Shown: positions 44,455-56,484, counted from the first letter of the stretch. The stretch: DNA of 64,000 nucleotides from Deroplatys truncata (GCA_030765065.1 CM060988.1:200444565-200508564); one strand, 5' to 3'. The notes: generated by a model not told the origin, from the letters alone. Numbers and translations: made by a program.

Positions 44455-47400
44455 GCATACTTACCAACTTCCTGAAATTATAAAACTTTCCTTCATCCAG
44501 CAAAGCATAATAATTTTGCAATTAAATCACATTTACAACATGTAAAATATTCAGTGTTGTAAATATACGAAAATTACATAAAAGAAATGGGAATTCCATT
44601 TTATAAGAATCCTTGAAGACCTGGTAGTACTGCTTTTTTCTGTCACACTTGCTGAAATTCTTTCTGGTAGCACAATAAACATGCATTAAAGCAAAGAACA
44701 CACCACAAATTTCTAGACCATATTTTACACTTCATTACATCAACTATAAACTGTCAAAAAAAATGGGAAACATATCCTGCAGCCAAAATCACAATTAAGA
44801 TAAATACTTTACACAAGAGAGTTGACTTTATAATTCACGTTGTCCATCACTGAATGTTTGCACTCATTTACTGTTGGTTAGTAGAGGTCACTAGTGATGC
44901 TATACATTTTGTTGCAGCCCAGTGAAGAGGGACTATGATCATGATGAAGGATAGACACACAGATAAGCTCTGGTCTATCATAGCACTGTATAGCATTTAG
45001 TGGAGGTTACTAGTGGTCCTATACATTTTGTTGCAGCCCAGTGACGGGGACCATGATCATGATGAAGGATAGACACACAGATAAGCTCTGATCTATCATA
45101 GCACTGTATAGCATTTAGTAGAGGTTACTAGTGGTGCTGTACATTTTGTTGCACCCCAGTGAAGAGGGACCATGATCATGATGAAGAATAGACACACAGA
45201 TAAGCTCTGGTCTATCATAGCACTGTATAGCATTTAGTAGAGGTTACTAGTGGTGCTATACATTTTGTTGTAGCCCAGTGAAGAGGGACCATGATCATGA
45301 TGAAGGATAGACACACAGATAAGCTCTGGTCTATCATAATACTGTATACCATTTACTAGAGGTCACTAGTGATGCTATACATTTTGTTGTAGCCCAGTGA
45401 AGAGGGACCATGATCATGATGAAGGATAGACACACAGATAAGCTCTGGTCTATCATAATACTGTATACCATTTACTAGAGGTCACTAGTGATGCTATACA
45501 TTTTGTTACAGCTCAGTGAAGGGGACCATGATCATGATGAAGGATAGACACACGGATAAGCTCTGGTCTATCATAGTACTGTATACCATTTACTAGAGGT
45601 CACTAGCGGTGCTATACATTTTGTTGCAGCCCAGTGAAGAGGGACCATGATCATGATGAAGGATAGACACACGGATAAGCTCTGGTCTATCATAGTACTG
45701 TATACCATTTACTAGAGGTCACTGGTGGTACTATACATTTTGTTGTAGCCCAGTGAAGGAGGACCAAGATCATGATGAAGGATAGACAAACGGATAAGCT
45801 CTGGTCTATCATAGCACTGTATACCATTTACTAGAGGTCACTAGTGGTACTATACATTTTGTTACAGCTCAGTGAAGGGGACCATGATCATGATGAAGGG
45901 TAGACACACGGATAAGCTCTGGTCTATCACAGTACTGTATACCATTTACTAGAGGTCACTGGTGGTACTATACATTTTGTTGTAGCCCAGTGAAGGAGGA
46001 CCATGATCACTATGATGGACAGACACACAGATAAGCTCTGGTCTATCATAGTACTGTATACCATTTACTAGAGGTCACTGGTGGTGCTATACATTTTGTT
46101 GTAGCCCAGTGAAGGAGGACCATGATCACTATGAAGGATAGACACACGGATAAGCTCTGGTCTATCATAGTACTGTATACCATTTACTAGAGGTCACTAG
46201 TGGTACTATACATTTTGTTACAGCTCAGTGAAGGGGACCATGATCATGATGAAGGATAGACACACGGATAAGCTCTGGTCTATCATAGTACTGTATACCA
46301 TTTACTAGAGGTCACTAGTGGTGCTATACATTTTGTTGCAGCCCAGTGAAGGGGGACCATGATCATGATGAAGAATAGACACACAGATAAGCTCTGGTCT
46401 ATCATAGCACTGTATACCATTTACTAGAGGTCACTAGTGGTACTATACATTTTGTTACAGCTCAGTGAAGGGGACCATGATCATGATGAAGGATAGACAC
46501 ACGGATAAGCTCTGGTCTATCATAGTACTGTATACCATTTACTAGAGGTCACTAGTGGTACTATACATTTTGTTACAGCTCAGTGAAGGGGACCATGATC
46601 ATGATGAAGAATAGACACACAGATAAGCTCTGGTCTATCATAGCACTGTATACCATTTACTAGAGGTCACTAGTGGTGCTATACATTTTGTTACAGCTCA
46701 GTGAAGGGGACCATGATCACTATGAAGGATAGACACACAGATAAGCTCTGGTCTATCATAGCACTGTATAGCATTTAGTAGAGGTTACTAGTGGTCCTAT
46801 ACATTTTGTTGCAGCCCAGTGATGGGGACCATGATCATGATGAAGGATAGACACACAGATAAGCTCTGGTTTATCATAGCACTGTATACCATTTACTAAA
46901 GGTCACTAGTGGTGCTATACATTTTGTTGCAGCCCAGTGAAGGAGGACGATGATCATGATGAAGGATAGACACACAGATAAGCTCTGGTCTATCATAGCA
47001 CTGTATAGCATTTAGTAGAGGTTACTAGTGGTCCTATACATTTTGTTGCAGCCCAGTGATGGGGACCATGATCATGATGAAGGATAGACACACAGATAAG
47101 CTCTGGTTTATCATAGCACTGTATACCATTTACTAGAGGTTACTAGTGGTGCTATACATTTTGTTGCAGCCCAGTGACGGGGACCATGATCATGATGAAG
47201 GATAGACACACAGATAAGCTCTGGTCTATCATAGCACTGTATACCATTTACTAGAGGTCACTAGTGGTCCTATACATTTTGTTGCACCCCAGTGAAGAGG
47301 GACCATGATCATGATGAAGAATAGACACACAGATAAGCTCTGGTCTATCATAGCACTGTATAGCATTTAGTAGAGGTTACTAGTGGTGCTATACATTTTG

Positions 47401-48350
47401 TTGCACCCCAGTGAAGAGGGACCATGATCATGATGAAGAATAGACACACAGATAAGCTCTGGTCTATCATAGCACTGTATAGCATTTAGTAGAGGTTACT
47501 AGTGGTGCTATACATTTTGTTGCACCCCAGTGAAGAGGGACCATGATCATGATGAAGGATAGACACACAGATAAGCTCTGGTCTATCATAGCACTGTATA
47601 CCACTTACTAGAGGTCACTAGTGGTGCTATACATTTTGTTGCAGCCCAGTGAAGGGGGACCATGATCATGATGAAGGATAGACACACAGATAAGCTCTGG
47701 TCTATCATAGCACTGTATACCACTTACTAGAAGTCACTAGGGGTGCTATACATTTTGTTGCAGCCCAGTGAAGGAGGACCATGATCATGATGAAGGATAG
47801 ACACACAGACAAGCTCTGGTCTATCATAGCACTGTATACCATTTATTAGAGGTCACTAGTGATGCTATACATTTTGTTGTAGCCCAGTGAAGGGGGACCA
47901 TGATCATGATGAAGGATACACACACAGATAAGCTCTGGTCTATCATAACACTGTATACCATTTACTGGAGGTCACTAGTGGTGCTATACATTTTGTTGCA
48001 GCCCAGTGAAGGGGGACCATGATGAAGGATAGACACACAGATAAGCTCTGGTCTATCACAGCACTGTATACCACTTACTAGAGGTAACTAGTGGTGCTAT
48101 ACATTTTGTTACAGCCCAGTGAAGGGGGACCATGATGAAGGATAGTCACACAGATAAGCTCTGGGCTATCACAGCACTGTATACCACTTACTAGAGGTAA
48201 TGTGCTGCTACACACTAGAGATCACTAGTGGTGCCGTACACTTAGTTGCAGCCCAGTGAAGGGGGACCATGACTGAATGAAGGATAGACACACAGATAAA
48301 TTCTCACCTATCATAGCACTGTACCATTCAGTTTGTATCTTTAAGTTACA
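44455..48350 (+). mobile_element. Satellite-bearing inverted-repeat element, expanded copy
   Basis: The left end GCATACTTACCAACTTCCTG and the following 430 bp match the complete element at 20362 (for example TAGCACAATAAACATGCATT, TGACTTTATAATTCACG). The interior is a long tandem array, and the right junction ACTGTACCATTCAGTTTGTA then TCTTTAAG matches the start of the right arm, which then breaks off at about 48350. The right terminus is missing. Confidence 0.82.
44883..48330 (+). repeat. 119-bp tandem satellite array, about 29 monomers
   Basis: Unit: GAGGTCACTAGTGGTGCTAT, then ACATTTTGTTGCAGCCCAGT, then a GACCATGATCATGATGAAGG block, then ATAGACACACAGATAAGCTC, then TGGTCTATCATAGCACTGTA. Spacing is mostly 118-120 bp. 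Variants recur in blocks: TTACAGCTCAGTGAAGGGG units, TAGCATTTAGTAGAGGTTAC units, and shorter units near the right end lacking the second ATCATG. This points to local amplification of small groups of monomers. No long frame crosses it. Confidence 0.93.
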
Positions 48351-50040
48351 ATTAGATTAGATTAATATGGGGTTGATATAGCCTTCCGACTTCTCCTCAA
48401 TGCAACTTTTAGATAGATCTATTGCGAATACCCTGCTCTGTAAGTCCTGTTTTAGTTTTAAAAGCATTTTACGTGTCACTGGTCGGAAATTCTTATATCT
48501 CTTGAACATGTGTTTGCTAATTTTGAAGAGGTTAAAGTGACAATGATACCATCTTGTAGCAATACCAGTACTACTCATGTTAAACATCTAATTAACAGTC
48601 ACAACTAAATCTAACAGATTAAACTCACAAATGACACAGACTGTGTCTCTCCCCATAAACTAAATATTCTGGACTGATCCAATATGGAAGGAAATGTTTA
48701 ATCTGCTTTGCCGTGATAAACAGTTTGTTGGTATTTTAAATCCAGAAGTGATTCAGAAAAATAACCTTGGGTAACTCATAACAGCTGCAAGTCACCGCTC
48801 AATCCCCTCTGATTACACTCCAGGCAGAAGCCACTGTGCTATGTTATCATGAGCAGGGTTCCGACTGAGAAAGTATTTTCTTACAGTATATTGGAACAAA
48901 TGCCCTCCTGAAATTTTGCACATATATATACACCACTATAGAGAATGTGTGTGTATTTAAAAAATATGTTTAGGTTGTCAATGTATAACGCAAAATTTAA
49001 TTTTAAAAGTTCCAAATTTCTGCAATAAATAACTAATCTGTTGAATCAGCACTGCATCTATTGAGAGAATCTTCACCTATGGGCTTGTTTAGTCAAAGTT
49101 AAGAAATCATTTAGGAGAGAAGAGATCTGAGAAATTGGTGAAGATGTACAAATTTCTGCATGTTTCCAAAAACGACTAAATTGTAATGTAGAATCATTAT
49201 TACCATTCTACAATAAATAATAACACATAAAATTAAAGCTTTTTTTTGGGAGTGTAAATGTTATTTAGTAGTGTTCCTTATATTGCCTCCCCCCAAAAAA
49301 GACAACTAAAACCACAATATTAATAAAATAACTTCTGGTGACAACAAATAGTTTAATTTAATAAATACAATGGCTCTTTTTAATTTGTATAAGTCTAATT
49401 GTGTAAAATTTTGTATGTTAAATAAAGTTTTATATACTAATATATGTGGGTTTTATCAGGGTTTTGGCAGGTGTTTTGGGGTCCGGTTAAATTACAACAA
49501 CTTTAAATGTTTGTAACGATGGAAAATAACGCATAACAATGGTTGTTGATATATTGGCATGAAATCAAAGGCATCTACACAAGCTTTTTAGTCAACGAAG
49601 AAGATATCTTGGCATATCCTGGACAGGTAAAATCATTCCTCAGTATTCTGGACAAACTATTTGTGTAAAAGCAACAGATATAACAAGTCGGCATGTTTTA
49701 AAACATTCAACTAAAGTAATTAAAGTTGTTATTATTGTGACAATTTAATATTTTGGAAATAAAACCCAAAGTTTCTGAATTACCAGGATTCATTCTATAT
49801 TAGTTTCCTGTACCACGCTCGAGAGGAACACAAGTACTCATAGCTCAAGCAAATCTAGAATCTACAATGCTGCGAAGGAGGGACGACAACCTGGACTGGA
49901 ATCCAGAACACAGTGCACGAACCTCTGCAATCACCACATAGGTAAGATCAAATTGCCACACTGTTATAAGCAGATTTTATTATTTTTTTTGTTTGCTTTG
50001 CTCTGTCTTGATTGTTACTGTGACTATGCATACCTACACA
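48351..50040. other. Intronic sequence, nothing recognised
   Basis: About 1.7 kb of AT-rich sequence. Small frames here show no domain. Confidence 0.4.
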
Positions 50041-50189
50041 CTGAAAGTTTTGAGAACAGGCAACAAAGAGTTTTAGTTAGCCAAAGCAGGTGTTCGTAGC
50101 TTTAGATTGAAGTTCAGATAGTAATGTGTGCCAGCCGGGGTGTGCTCCAACAATGTACAGTGTCAGCACTTCTGTGTATGTGCACGCAG

Positions 50190-51070
50190 GCATTGCTACA
50201 CCATACGTTAGTATGGTTCTCAAGCGAGAGCATTTCTGTGCAATAATTTTCTTTGACTTTAAAGTTGGTTTAGGGGGATAGACAATGTCTTGAAACACTG
50301 CATTTGGGGATCTTTGCCCTTTGCAATGCACAATTTAACAAGGGTTGCAGAGTTTAGAAGAGGAAGGAGTTCCCTCGAAGATAAAGACCACACTGGGCGG
50401 CTGGCTATACAGCAGCAATGGATGAAAATGTGATGACAGCAGAGGCATGTTGCTGGAAAATCATCGTTGCACATATCAGATTCAAGAAGCCCTGAATGTT
50501 GGATTGGTGAACTCTATCCTTAAATAAAAACTTCACATCAGGAAGCTCTGAAATCATCAGATGCCCCAACACTTCACAAATGAGCAGAAACAGGCGCGTG
50601 TACAATAATGCCAGGAAATGATAAAAAAATTTCATGGGGGAAGATCCAAAAACATATTTAACATCGTAACAGGTGAAAAAAGCTGGATACACCAGTATGA
50701 TCCAGAAACTAAGTGGCAGTAATTGGTCTAGGTCTTCTCCCAGGAGAGGATCCCCCAACAAGTGAGGCGAGCAAGAAATGTTGACAAGATGATGTTTGTT
50801 CTTCTCAGCAAGTGGCCACATTGTGACATTCCACTTGAGGGACAAAAGACTGTTACTGTCAGATCGTACACCACAATATGTCTGCCACAAGTCTTCAATG
50901 AACTGAGAACAAAGTGTCGTAAGACTGGTCTGTGTGGAATTTTGTTGCACCACACCTCTGCCCCACTGCACTAGAAACAACCCACTTTCTACTAGAGTCA
51001 AATATTTGTCCCATTCTCCCTACGGTCCACAACTGGCTGCATGCAACTTTTTTTCTGTTCCACAAAATAA
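50190..51070 (+). pseudogene. Degenerate mariner transposase
   Basis: In shifting frames: VAEFRRGRSSLEDKDHTGRL, then a VTGEKSWIHQYDPETK-type block near 50670-50715, then VFSQERIPQQVR-type text near 50735, then LRDKRLLLSDRTPQYVCHKS-type text and ILLHHTSAPLH, matching the mariner DDD domain (GEKSWxxQYDPETK, LLHHDNA). The third-motif SPYGPQLAACNFFSVPQ shows the Asp-to-Asn change. Many stops. Confidence 0.75.
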
Positions 51071-51071
51071 A

Positions 51072-51130
51072 AGAAAAAAATCTGATGTGATACATTCACG
51101 TGACTTTCTCTATCCTCTATTGTAGAGGAG
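51072..51130 (+). repeat. Repeat family A, minimal copy
   Basis: Only the 5' end (AATCTGATGTGATACATTCA, CGTGACTTTCTCTA) joined after about 12 bp to a 3'-end-like TAGAGGAGAAGGTAG. It looks like an extreme deletion derivative that keeps both ends. Confidence 0.5.
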
Positions 51131-51173
51131 AAGGTAGAAATATGAGATAACAAAGTTTTGCACTCTGGGCATT

Positions 51174-51904
51174 AAGGCTGGTTCACAACCAACAAGAATG
51201 GTAACCAGAAAGTTGAAATACATGTATTCAAATGGGAATGTTCACAACCGACGGGAAGCCTTCCTGGGCCCCGGGAACGGCATATTAGATCCTTATTGTG
51301 CATATTAGACTCTTCACTCTAGAGGTTATTCTAAGCGGTCGTGACATGAAACAGCCACTAGTGCTCTCTATAGTCGCAAGCTGGAAGCATGAAACTGGAA
51401 GGAATTAGTAGTAAATGTGCTTCCTAACCTCATGCCGAAACCCGCAAATCTAATCAGTGTTGGTTCCTCTGGTGAAGGGATCATTTGTAATTTGTTTATA
51501 TGCAAATCAAAACTGGCTATTACCTAATAAACAATGGCAAAAGCTACAAAGAACAGCTAAAACCAGTGGAAATGAAAAAAGAACAATAAACAATTTTAAT
51601 GTATGCCATTAAATAAAGGAATGAAAGCTTGGCATAAGCAGAGGGATCGGAAATGTATTGGATATGCATTTAGATAATGTTTACTCTATTGAATTTTGAC
51701 ATTGGCTTGGCTAAATTGGAAGTAGAAGAAAAAATGTCATTGGTTAGTTAAAAACAAATGAAATCCCAATGCGCAAAATTGACTTTCACTTTGTGATCGA
51801 TAGGCATGCCCATTCTCGTTACCGGGCTGTTGTGAACCAATATCTTGCATGGTGCATTGCTTCCCCTTCTCGTTTCCGTTCTCGGGCGGTTGTAAACCAG
51901 CCTT
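51174..51904 (+). repeat. Repeat family B, full length
   Basis: Left end AAGGCTGGTTCACAACC, right end GGCGGTTGTAAACCAGCCTT, a good terminal inverted repeat, with the inner inverted pair ATGTTCACAACCGACGGG and ACCGGGCTGTTGTGAACC. About 730 bp, no coding capacity. This copy defines the family limits. Confidence 0.8.
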
Positions 51905-52204
51905 CACTGATATCTGTCACACTACCTAGAAACTACGTGTTAGAGGTCTACAAATGTGTGTTGCAGCCGGCATCAATCTGCCTTGAAAAAACTCATGCTG
52001 TGCGTCTAGGGACCTAAAGATTTTGGACAACATAAACAGAAAAACGTCTGAACAGAAAACGTATGGATACTGTTATAGCACTGAGATTTTATACATTATC
52101 TTTTCAAGTAAGCCTGTCTCACTTGACACTTCATAACTTCTGTTTGTTAAGGTTATGTTGTTTAGCAGAGGCATTAGATTAACAGTAGTTTTGGTACATT
52201 GATA

Positions 52205-53468
52205 CAAGGGCAGTCCCAGAAGTACCCGACCTGACGTATAGATAGTGGTGGTTTCAAACAAATGACTGTGATAGAAAGTACCAACCTTATAAAGCATAGG
52301 TTTGAAGTTTGACGATGCTACATTGTTTAGTAATTGTTTGGCAGCCATCAATAGTGAACTCTCCCAGTGAATTTGTAAACATGGATAAAACTGGCCATCG
52401 TTATGTAATACAATACTTTCATTTGAAAGGTCTTAGTCCAACTAATATTAAAGCTGAGCTAGATTCTACTCTGGGGGAGTCTGCTCCTTCGTTTACAATA
52501 GTAAAATATTGGGTGGCAGAGTTTAAGTGCTGCCAAGATGAACATCACAGTGGTCGACCAAATGAGGTGACCACGTCAGAAATTGTGAAGAAAATCCACA
52601 AAATGGTATTGGATGACCGTCGACTGAAAGTGCGCGAGCTAGCAGACATTGTAGGTATTTCAAAAAGTGCTGTACATCGCATACTGACTGAAAATTTAGA
52701 CATGAAAAAGCTGTGCGCAAGATGGGTGCCGCATTTACTCACAACAAACAAAAGCAGCATCGTGAAGATGTTTCAGTGAAGTGTTTGGCGATGTTTCACT
52801 GCAATAAAGTGCATCGATTCATAACCATGGATGAATTATGAGTCCATCACTTCACACCTGAGATGAAGGAACAGTCAAAACGGTCAATTGAAAGGGGAGA
52901 ATTGGCTCCAAAGAAGGCAAAGACGTCCCATCTGCAGGCAAGGTCATGGCATCAGTTTTTTAGGATGCGCATGGGATAATTTTCATTGATTGTCTTCAAA
53001 AGGAAAAGCAATCAATGGTGAGTATTATGCAAACTTATTGCAGCATTTGAATGATGAAATCAAACCATAATGGCCACATTTAGCAAAAAAGGAAGTTCTG
53101 TTTCACCAAGACAATGCACCACTTTACACATCCATTATCGTCAAGGCCAAAATCAATGAGTTAAAGTTCAAATTGCTTCCTGCACCCTATTCACCAGATT
53201 TAGCCCCCTCTGATTATTTTCTGTTTCCAAAGTTGAAGAAATCGCTTGGTGGTAAAAGATTTGCCAACAATGAAGAGGTGGAGTCTGCAGTTGATGGCTA
53301 TTTTGCAGAACTCGGCGGTTCTCACTATAAACAGGGTATCAAAGCTATTGAACATCGCTGGGAAAAGTGTATCGAGCTGAAAGGGGACTATGTACAGAAG
53401 TAAACATGTTTTTTCCCAAAATTTTTGTGTTTTCTTTGTTAGGTCGGGTACTTCTAGGACAGCCCTCG
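52205..53468 (+). mobile_element. Nearly complete mariner transposon
   Basis: 1,264 bp with TA on both sides (52203-52204, 53469-53470). The terminal inverted repeat begins CAAGGGCAGTCCCAGAAGTA at the left and, read inward from the right, CGAGGGCTGTCCTAGAAGTA, continuing CCCGACC in both. Length and layout are typical of a full mariner. It lies in the 9.7-kb intron between exons e and d. Confidence 0.92.
52381..53403 (+). pseudogene. Mariner transposase, frameshifted
   Basis: Starts MDKTGHRYVIQYFHLKGLSP and continues through two helix-turn-helix parts (HSGRPNEVTTSEIVKKIHKM, VRELADIVGISKSAVHRIL) to KLCARWVPHLLT. A frameshift near 52750 (poly-AAC/AAA context) ends the frame. Downstream are MDEL (first Asp region), HHFTPEMKEQSK, FHQDNAPLYTSI with the second Asp, and APYSPDLAPSDYFLFPKLKK with the third, then HRWEKCIELKGDYVQ to the stop. 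A stop replaces the Trp of the usual MDETW. I chose the Met at 52381, not the in-frame Met at 52309, because family sequence starts there. Confidence 0.9.
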
Positions 53469-53470
53469 TA

Positions 53471-53988
53471 TCACTTCTTAAATTCAGCATACCTATAAGT
53501 TTCAAATCACGCAAATACATTTATTAATGCACAGTACAATTTCATTATGAAATTCCATATACTCCACAAAATCGCTATTATCGTTAACCTTGTTGTAGGC
53601 AGTTGATGCAAGATGGCGTCGGCTCTCCTTATTGCATTTAAGCGGAGGTCGGAACTTCCTTGTATGAATAAGCATTTCCTTATTTGCCTGAAAGAGTAGC
53701 GTCTGTGTACTGAAAATCGCTACCTAAGGACTTCCTTGAAATAAGCGACGACTATGAATTCGACCCTAAAAGTACAATCACTCCTTTCTTGTTAGTATCA
53801 TAAATAATAATTAATTTGCTAAGATGTAGAAGATTCAGTTTGGATAACGTATAGCACACCCCCAAGTCTGGCTGTTTATGATTTAAATGGTTACTGAAAT
53901 ACATATAAAGTTTAGAGCGCTCTGCCCGTTTTTTAGGCTGTACAATATTAGTATGGATAACACAAAGCTCTCTACAAGATTTGATTAC
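53471..53988. other. Intronic sequence, nothing recognised
   Basis: Holds the donor side of exon d; the open frame continuing from the exon is intron read-through. Confidence 0.45.
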
Positions 53989-54115
53989 CTTCTTTAGTTT
54001 CTTCATTAAATTCTGATAATGTTTCCTGTTTTCTTCCTTCTCCGACTGTGAATCTGAGACGAGCGTGGAATGAATGAGGGTTCCCAACATGTCAATCACA
54101 GTCGTAAACAATTCC
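53989..54115 (-). CDS. MED12: MED12 exon d
   Basis: A 127-nt exon, phase 2 to 0, after acceptor TTTTTCCGCAG and before donor GTAATC. It encodes ELFTTVIDMLGTLIHSTL, then VSDSQSEKEENRKHYQN, then LMKKLKK, part of the MED12 PQL region. The frame stays open past the donor for about 60 codons, but those residues have no MED12 character, and the next exon resumes exactly where the family sequence continues (ELGDR). Confidence 0.93.
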
Positions 54116-54194
54116 CTGCGGAAAAATAACACCGTTCATCATTTAAGTACAGTAATACACTGAAACGCCACCAAATACAGCACAGCAAACTTAC

Positions 54195-54379
54195 GAGTTG
54201 TTGTTGAGGTCAATTACAATGTAACTGATGAGCTGTACAAGAAGTATAGCCCAGTCTGTGGTCACCGTTGTATTGCGTTGTATTGTATCGAACATGCCAC
54301 CCACAAGACTGAACCTCAACTGGAGTGCATCCTGCATCAATGCTCGACCCTTGATATCCTCGTAGTTTGAAAGTCTCTC
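54195..54379 (-). CDS. MED12: MED12 exon c
   Basis: A 185-nt exon, phase 0 to 2, acceptor TTTCCAATAG, donor GTAAGT. It encodes ERLSNYEDIKGRALMQDALQ, then LRFSLVGGMFDTIQRNT, then TTDWAILLVQLISYIVIDLN. LRFSLVGGMFDTIQR is a strongly conserved MED12 motif. The 5' end of a family A repeat lies only about 20 bp upstream of the acceptor. The following intron is very short (79 bp), in contrast to the multi-kilobase introns elsewhere in the gene. Confidence 0.95.
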
Positions 54380-54399
54380 CTATTGGAAACAAAAGCATT

Positions 54400-54515
54400 T
54401 CATGTGTTACATTCACATGACTTTCTGTACCGTCTTCTACAAACTATTCTTATGAAAGCTTATTCTAATTTACTTCATGTTAAGCAAGATAAACATTTAC
54501 AGAAATGGTTTCATA
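54400..54515 (+). repeat. Repeat family A, 5' fragment next to exon c
   Basis: TTCATGTGTTACATTCACAT then GACTTTCTGTACC, then the TATTCTTATGAAAGCTTATT block. In gene orientation its outer edge is about 20 bp upstream of the acceptor of exon c. Confidence 0.68.
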
Positions 54516-55188
54516 CACATTTCACGGACATGTTGCTAATTCTATAGGAAGCGCATCAGATTCATATTGTGGCATATTAGTAGCTATTGTCATGCCAGAC
54601 AAATTATTGCGTCGTATTGGTGACAGCATTGTTGGGGTAATTCTTTCGGCTTTGGGCTTAAGTTCCGTCTGCCATGACAACTCGCCGCCTCTAGCAGGTG
54701 AGCCTAGCCGGAGGTGAGAGAGAGAGAGGGAATAGTTTAGCATTACTTCTTTGTGTGTGCGAGGCTTCAGTCTGGCTTGAGAGCCGAGTGAGCGAGTTTG
54801 TGTGTGTAGCATCTCCCCTCAATTCTTTCTTTATCTTTTTTGTGTGTGATGGAGGGACACCATTAATCTTTTATTGAATAAACCACAGGTAATGTGAATA
54901 ATGTGAAATCTGTGTAATTTGTTATAAATATCCCATGCCTGCACCAGAATGTGAACATCAAGGTCCTGGCCCTCTTGTCGTATCTGTAGCTATGTCTCCC
55001 CATGTTGGGGCGATTAAAATTTAATATTTTTGCTGGAAACTTTTTGGCCCTCACCCCAGTATGTAACAATATACAACCTAAAAGTAAGGGCATCATGAAC
55101 AGAGACATTCAATAATCAAAACATGTTCACTGTCTATTCTCTGAATGTGTATAGAACTATACTTTTAACAACTGATACACTAGCACTG
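54516..55188. other. Intronic sequence, possible LTR remnant 54530-54890
   Basis: This part is GC-richer than its surroundings, starts TGTTGCTAATTCTATAGGAA and has an AATAAA signal in ATTGAATAAACCACAGG near 54880. That resembles an insect LTR, but no second copy, target duplication or internal region is visible. Confidence 0.3.
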
Positions 55189-55607
55189 TTAAGGGGGAAA
55201 ACGGGTAGGAGAATATGACAAAAAGTGACAAAATTTCACATTTTGCATTTTTTGTACCAAAAAGTACTATGTAGTTTGAAGTGCATATATGCAAAGTTTT
55301 AAATACTACAGTGTCTGGAATTGTTCTAATTACATCATATTTAAAGGTCTGCGCTCCTTGAACGTCCCTGAGAAGGCATGACAGATGATGAAATCACTGC
55401 ATGAACCAAAAACTCCGATGTTTTTACTGATTTATGTGGGATTTTTTCCATGAAGGTTAGTTTCTGGTTTGTCACTGAGCCACCATGATCGGTATAACAT
55501 AGTAACGATGTGGGTAGATGTCATGCAACATCAAATTATATGTTGTTTCATATATATGAGCCAGAAAGAAGCGTAAATAGTGTAAATAATACCAGTGATG
55601 AAAGGTT

Positions 55608-55846
55608 AGATGAGCAAGAATTTACAAAAGAAAAATTTAAGACAAAAACAGCTGGAGGATAATTGTGAACATGAACCTGCTGTAAATAATGAAGAGTGTA
55701 AATATATATTGGTGGACACCAGATTACTGTCATCATTGGTGAATGACCTGAAGTGTATTGACCACAATCAAGTGTTTGTATATAGGACTTGGCACTCAAA
55801 GGCTTGGCTTATGCCAAAAATTAGAACTGATATGCAGTGTTTGTAA
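55608..55846 (+). pseudogene. Short transposase-like remnant
   Basis: Encodes KKNLRQKQLEDN, then CKYILVDTRLLSSLVNDLKC, then VYRTWHSKAWLMPKIRTDMQ and a Cys near the end. The VDTxxLxSLxxxLKC pattern with later Cys residues resembles the start of insect Mutator-like transposases. Short, so low confidence. Confidence 0.35.
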
Positions 55847-56145
55847 TGAAAAAAAGTAAAAATTACACATCTGAGCTGGACACTTCTAGGAAGGTCTGTA
55901 AAGTCATTATTTCTGCTTAAATGCACGCAAACTTTTAAACTCATTTTTCCTCACTTTTATTCATTCAAAACAAAATTACATCCACAAATTAGGTGTTAGA
56001 GGGCTGAAAGTATTACTGTACATTCTATAAAGCATAACAAAAAAACTGACGCATGGGATTTAGGATTAACTTAGTACTTTTTAAGCTAAAAAATAAAATG
56101 TCTACAGTTACTGCAAAAAATTTTGAAATTTTTGCTATGCAGGTC

Positions 56146-56149
<4 letters not shown>

Positions 56150-56243
<94 letters not shown>

Positions 56244-56244
56244 T
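56150..56244. repeat. TTA trinucleotide microsatellite
   Basis: About 31 uninterrupted TTA units. The poly-Leu, poly-Tyr and poly-Asn frames across it are by-products. Confidence 0.98.
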
Positions 56245-56484
56245 TCTAACTTTTGTAAAAAGAATTTCAAACCCTTTTTCAAAAAAGGGTGGAGTGAATT
56301 TCATTTTGAAATTTGCAAATTATTTTTAAGGAAATTTTCAATAATTCAAAAACTAATTGACATACAAAAATGAACCTCTGCCAAATAATTCCACATAACA
56401 CCCCAAATATATGTACAAAAAATTAAGTATGTGCTTTAAAATTGTGCAAATAGAAATTTCACTCATCACCCCCATTAAGAAACC

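Larger units (their letters stand above)
55193..56474 (+). mobile_element. TTAA-flanked DNA transposon remnant
   Basis: TTAA at 55189-55192 and 56475-56478. The inner edges read GGGGGAAAACGGGTAGG at the left and, inward from the right, TGGGGGTGATGAGTG, a short weak inverted repeat. The interior holds a short coding remnant and a long TTA microsatellite. Could be a piggyBac-like or Mutator-like derivative; evidence is limited. Confidence 0.45.

Noticed and set aside
44883-48330. Regular 119-bp repeats as a possible CRISPR array
   Set aside because: Units are contiguous with no unique spacers and the context is an animal gene intron. It is a satellite.
53752-53988. Continuation of the exon d frame for about 60 more codons as part of MED12
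   Set aside because: It passes a GT donor exactly where family sequence stops, and exon e resumes the family sequence at the next residue.
54530-54890. Possible solo LTR
   Set aside because: Suggestive composition and AATAAA only; no TG...CA limits, second copy or target duplication could be confirmed, so it is not called as a mobile element.
56025-56282. Long poly-Asn, poly-Leu and poly-Tyr frames
   Set aside because: They are translations of a TTA microsatellite.
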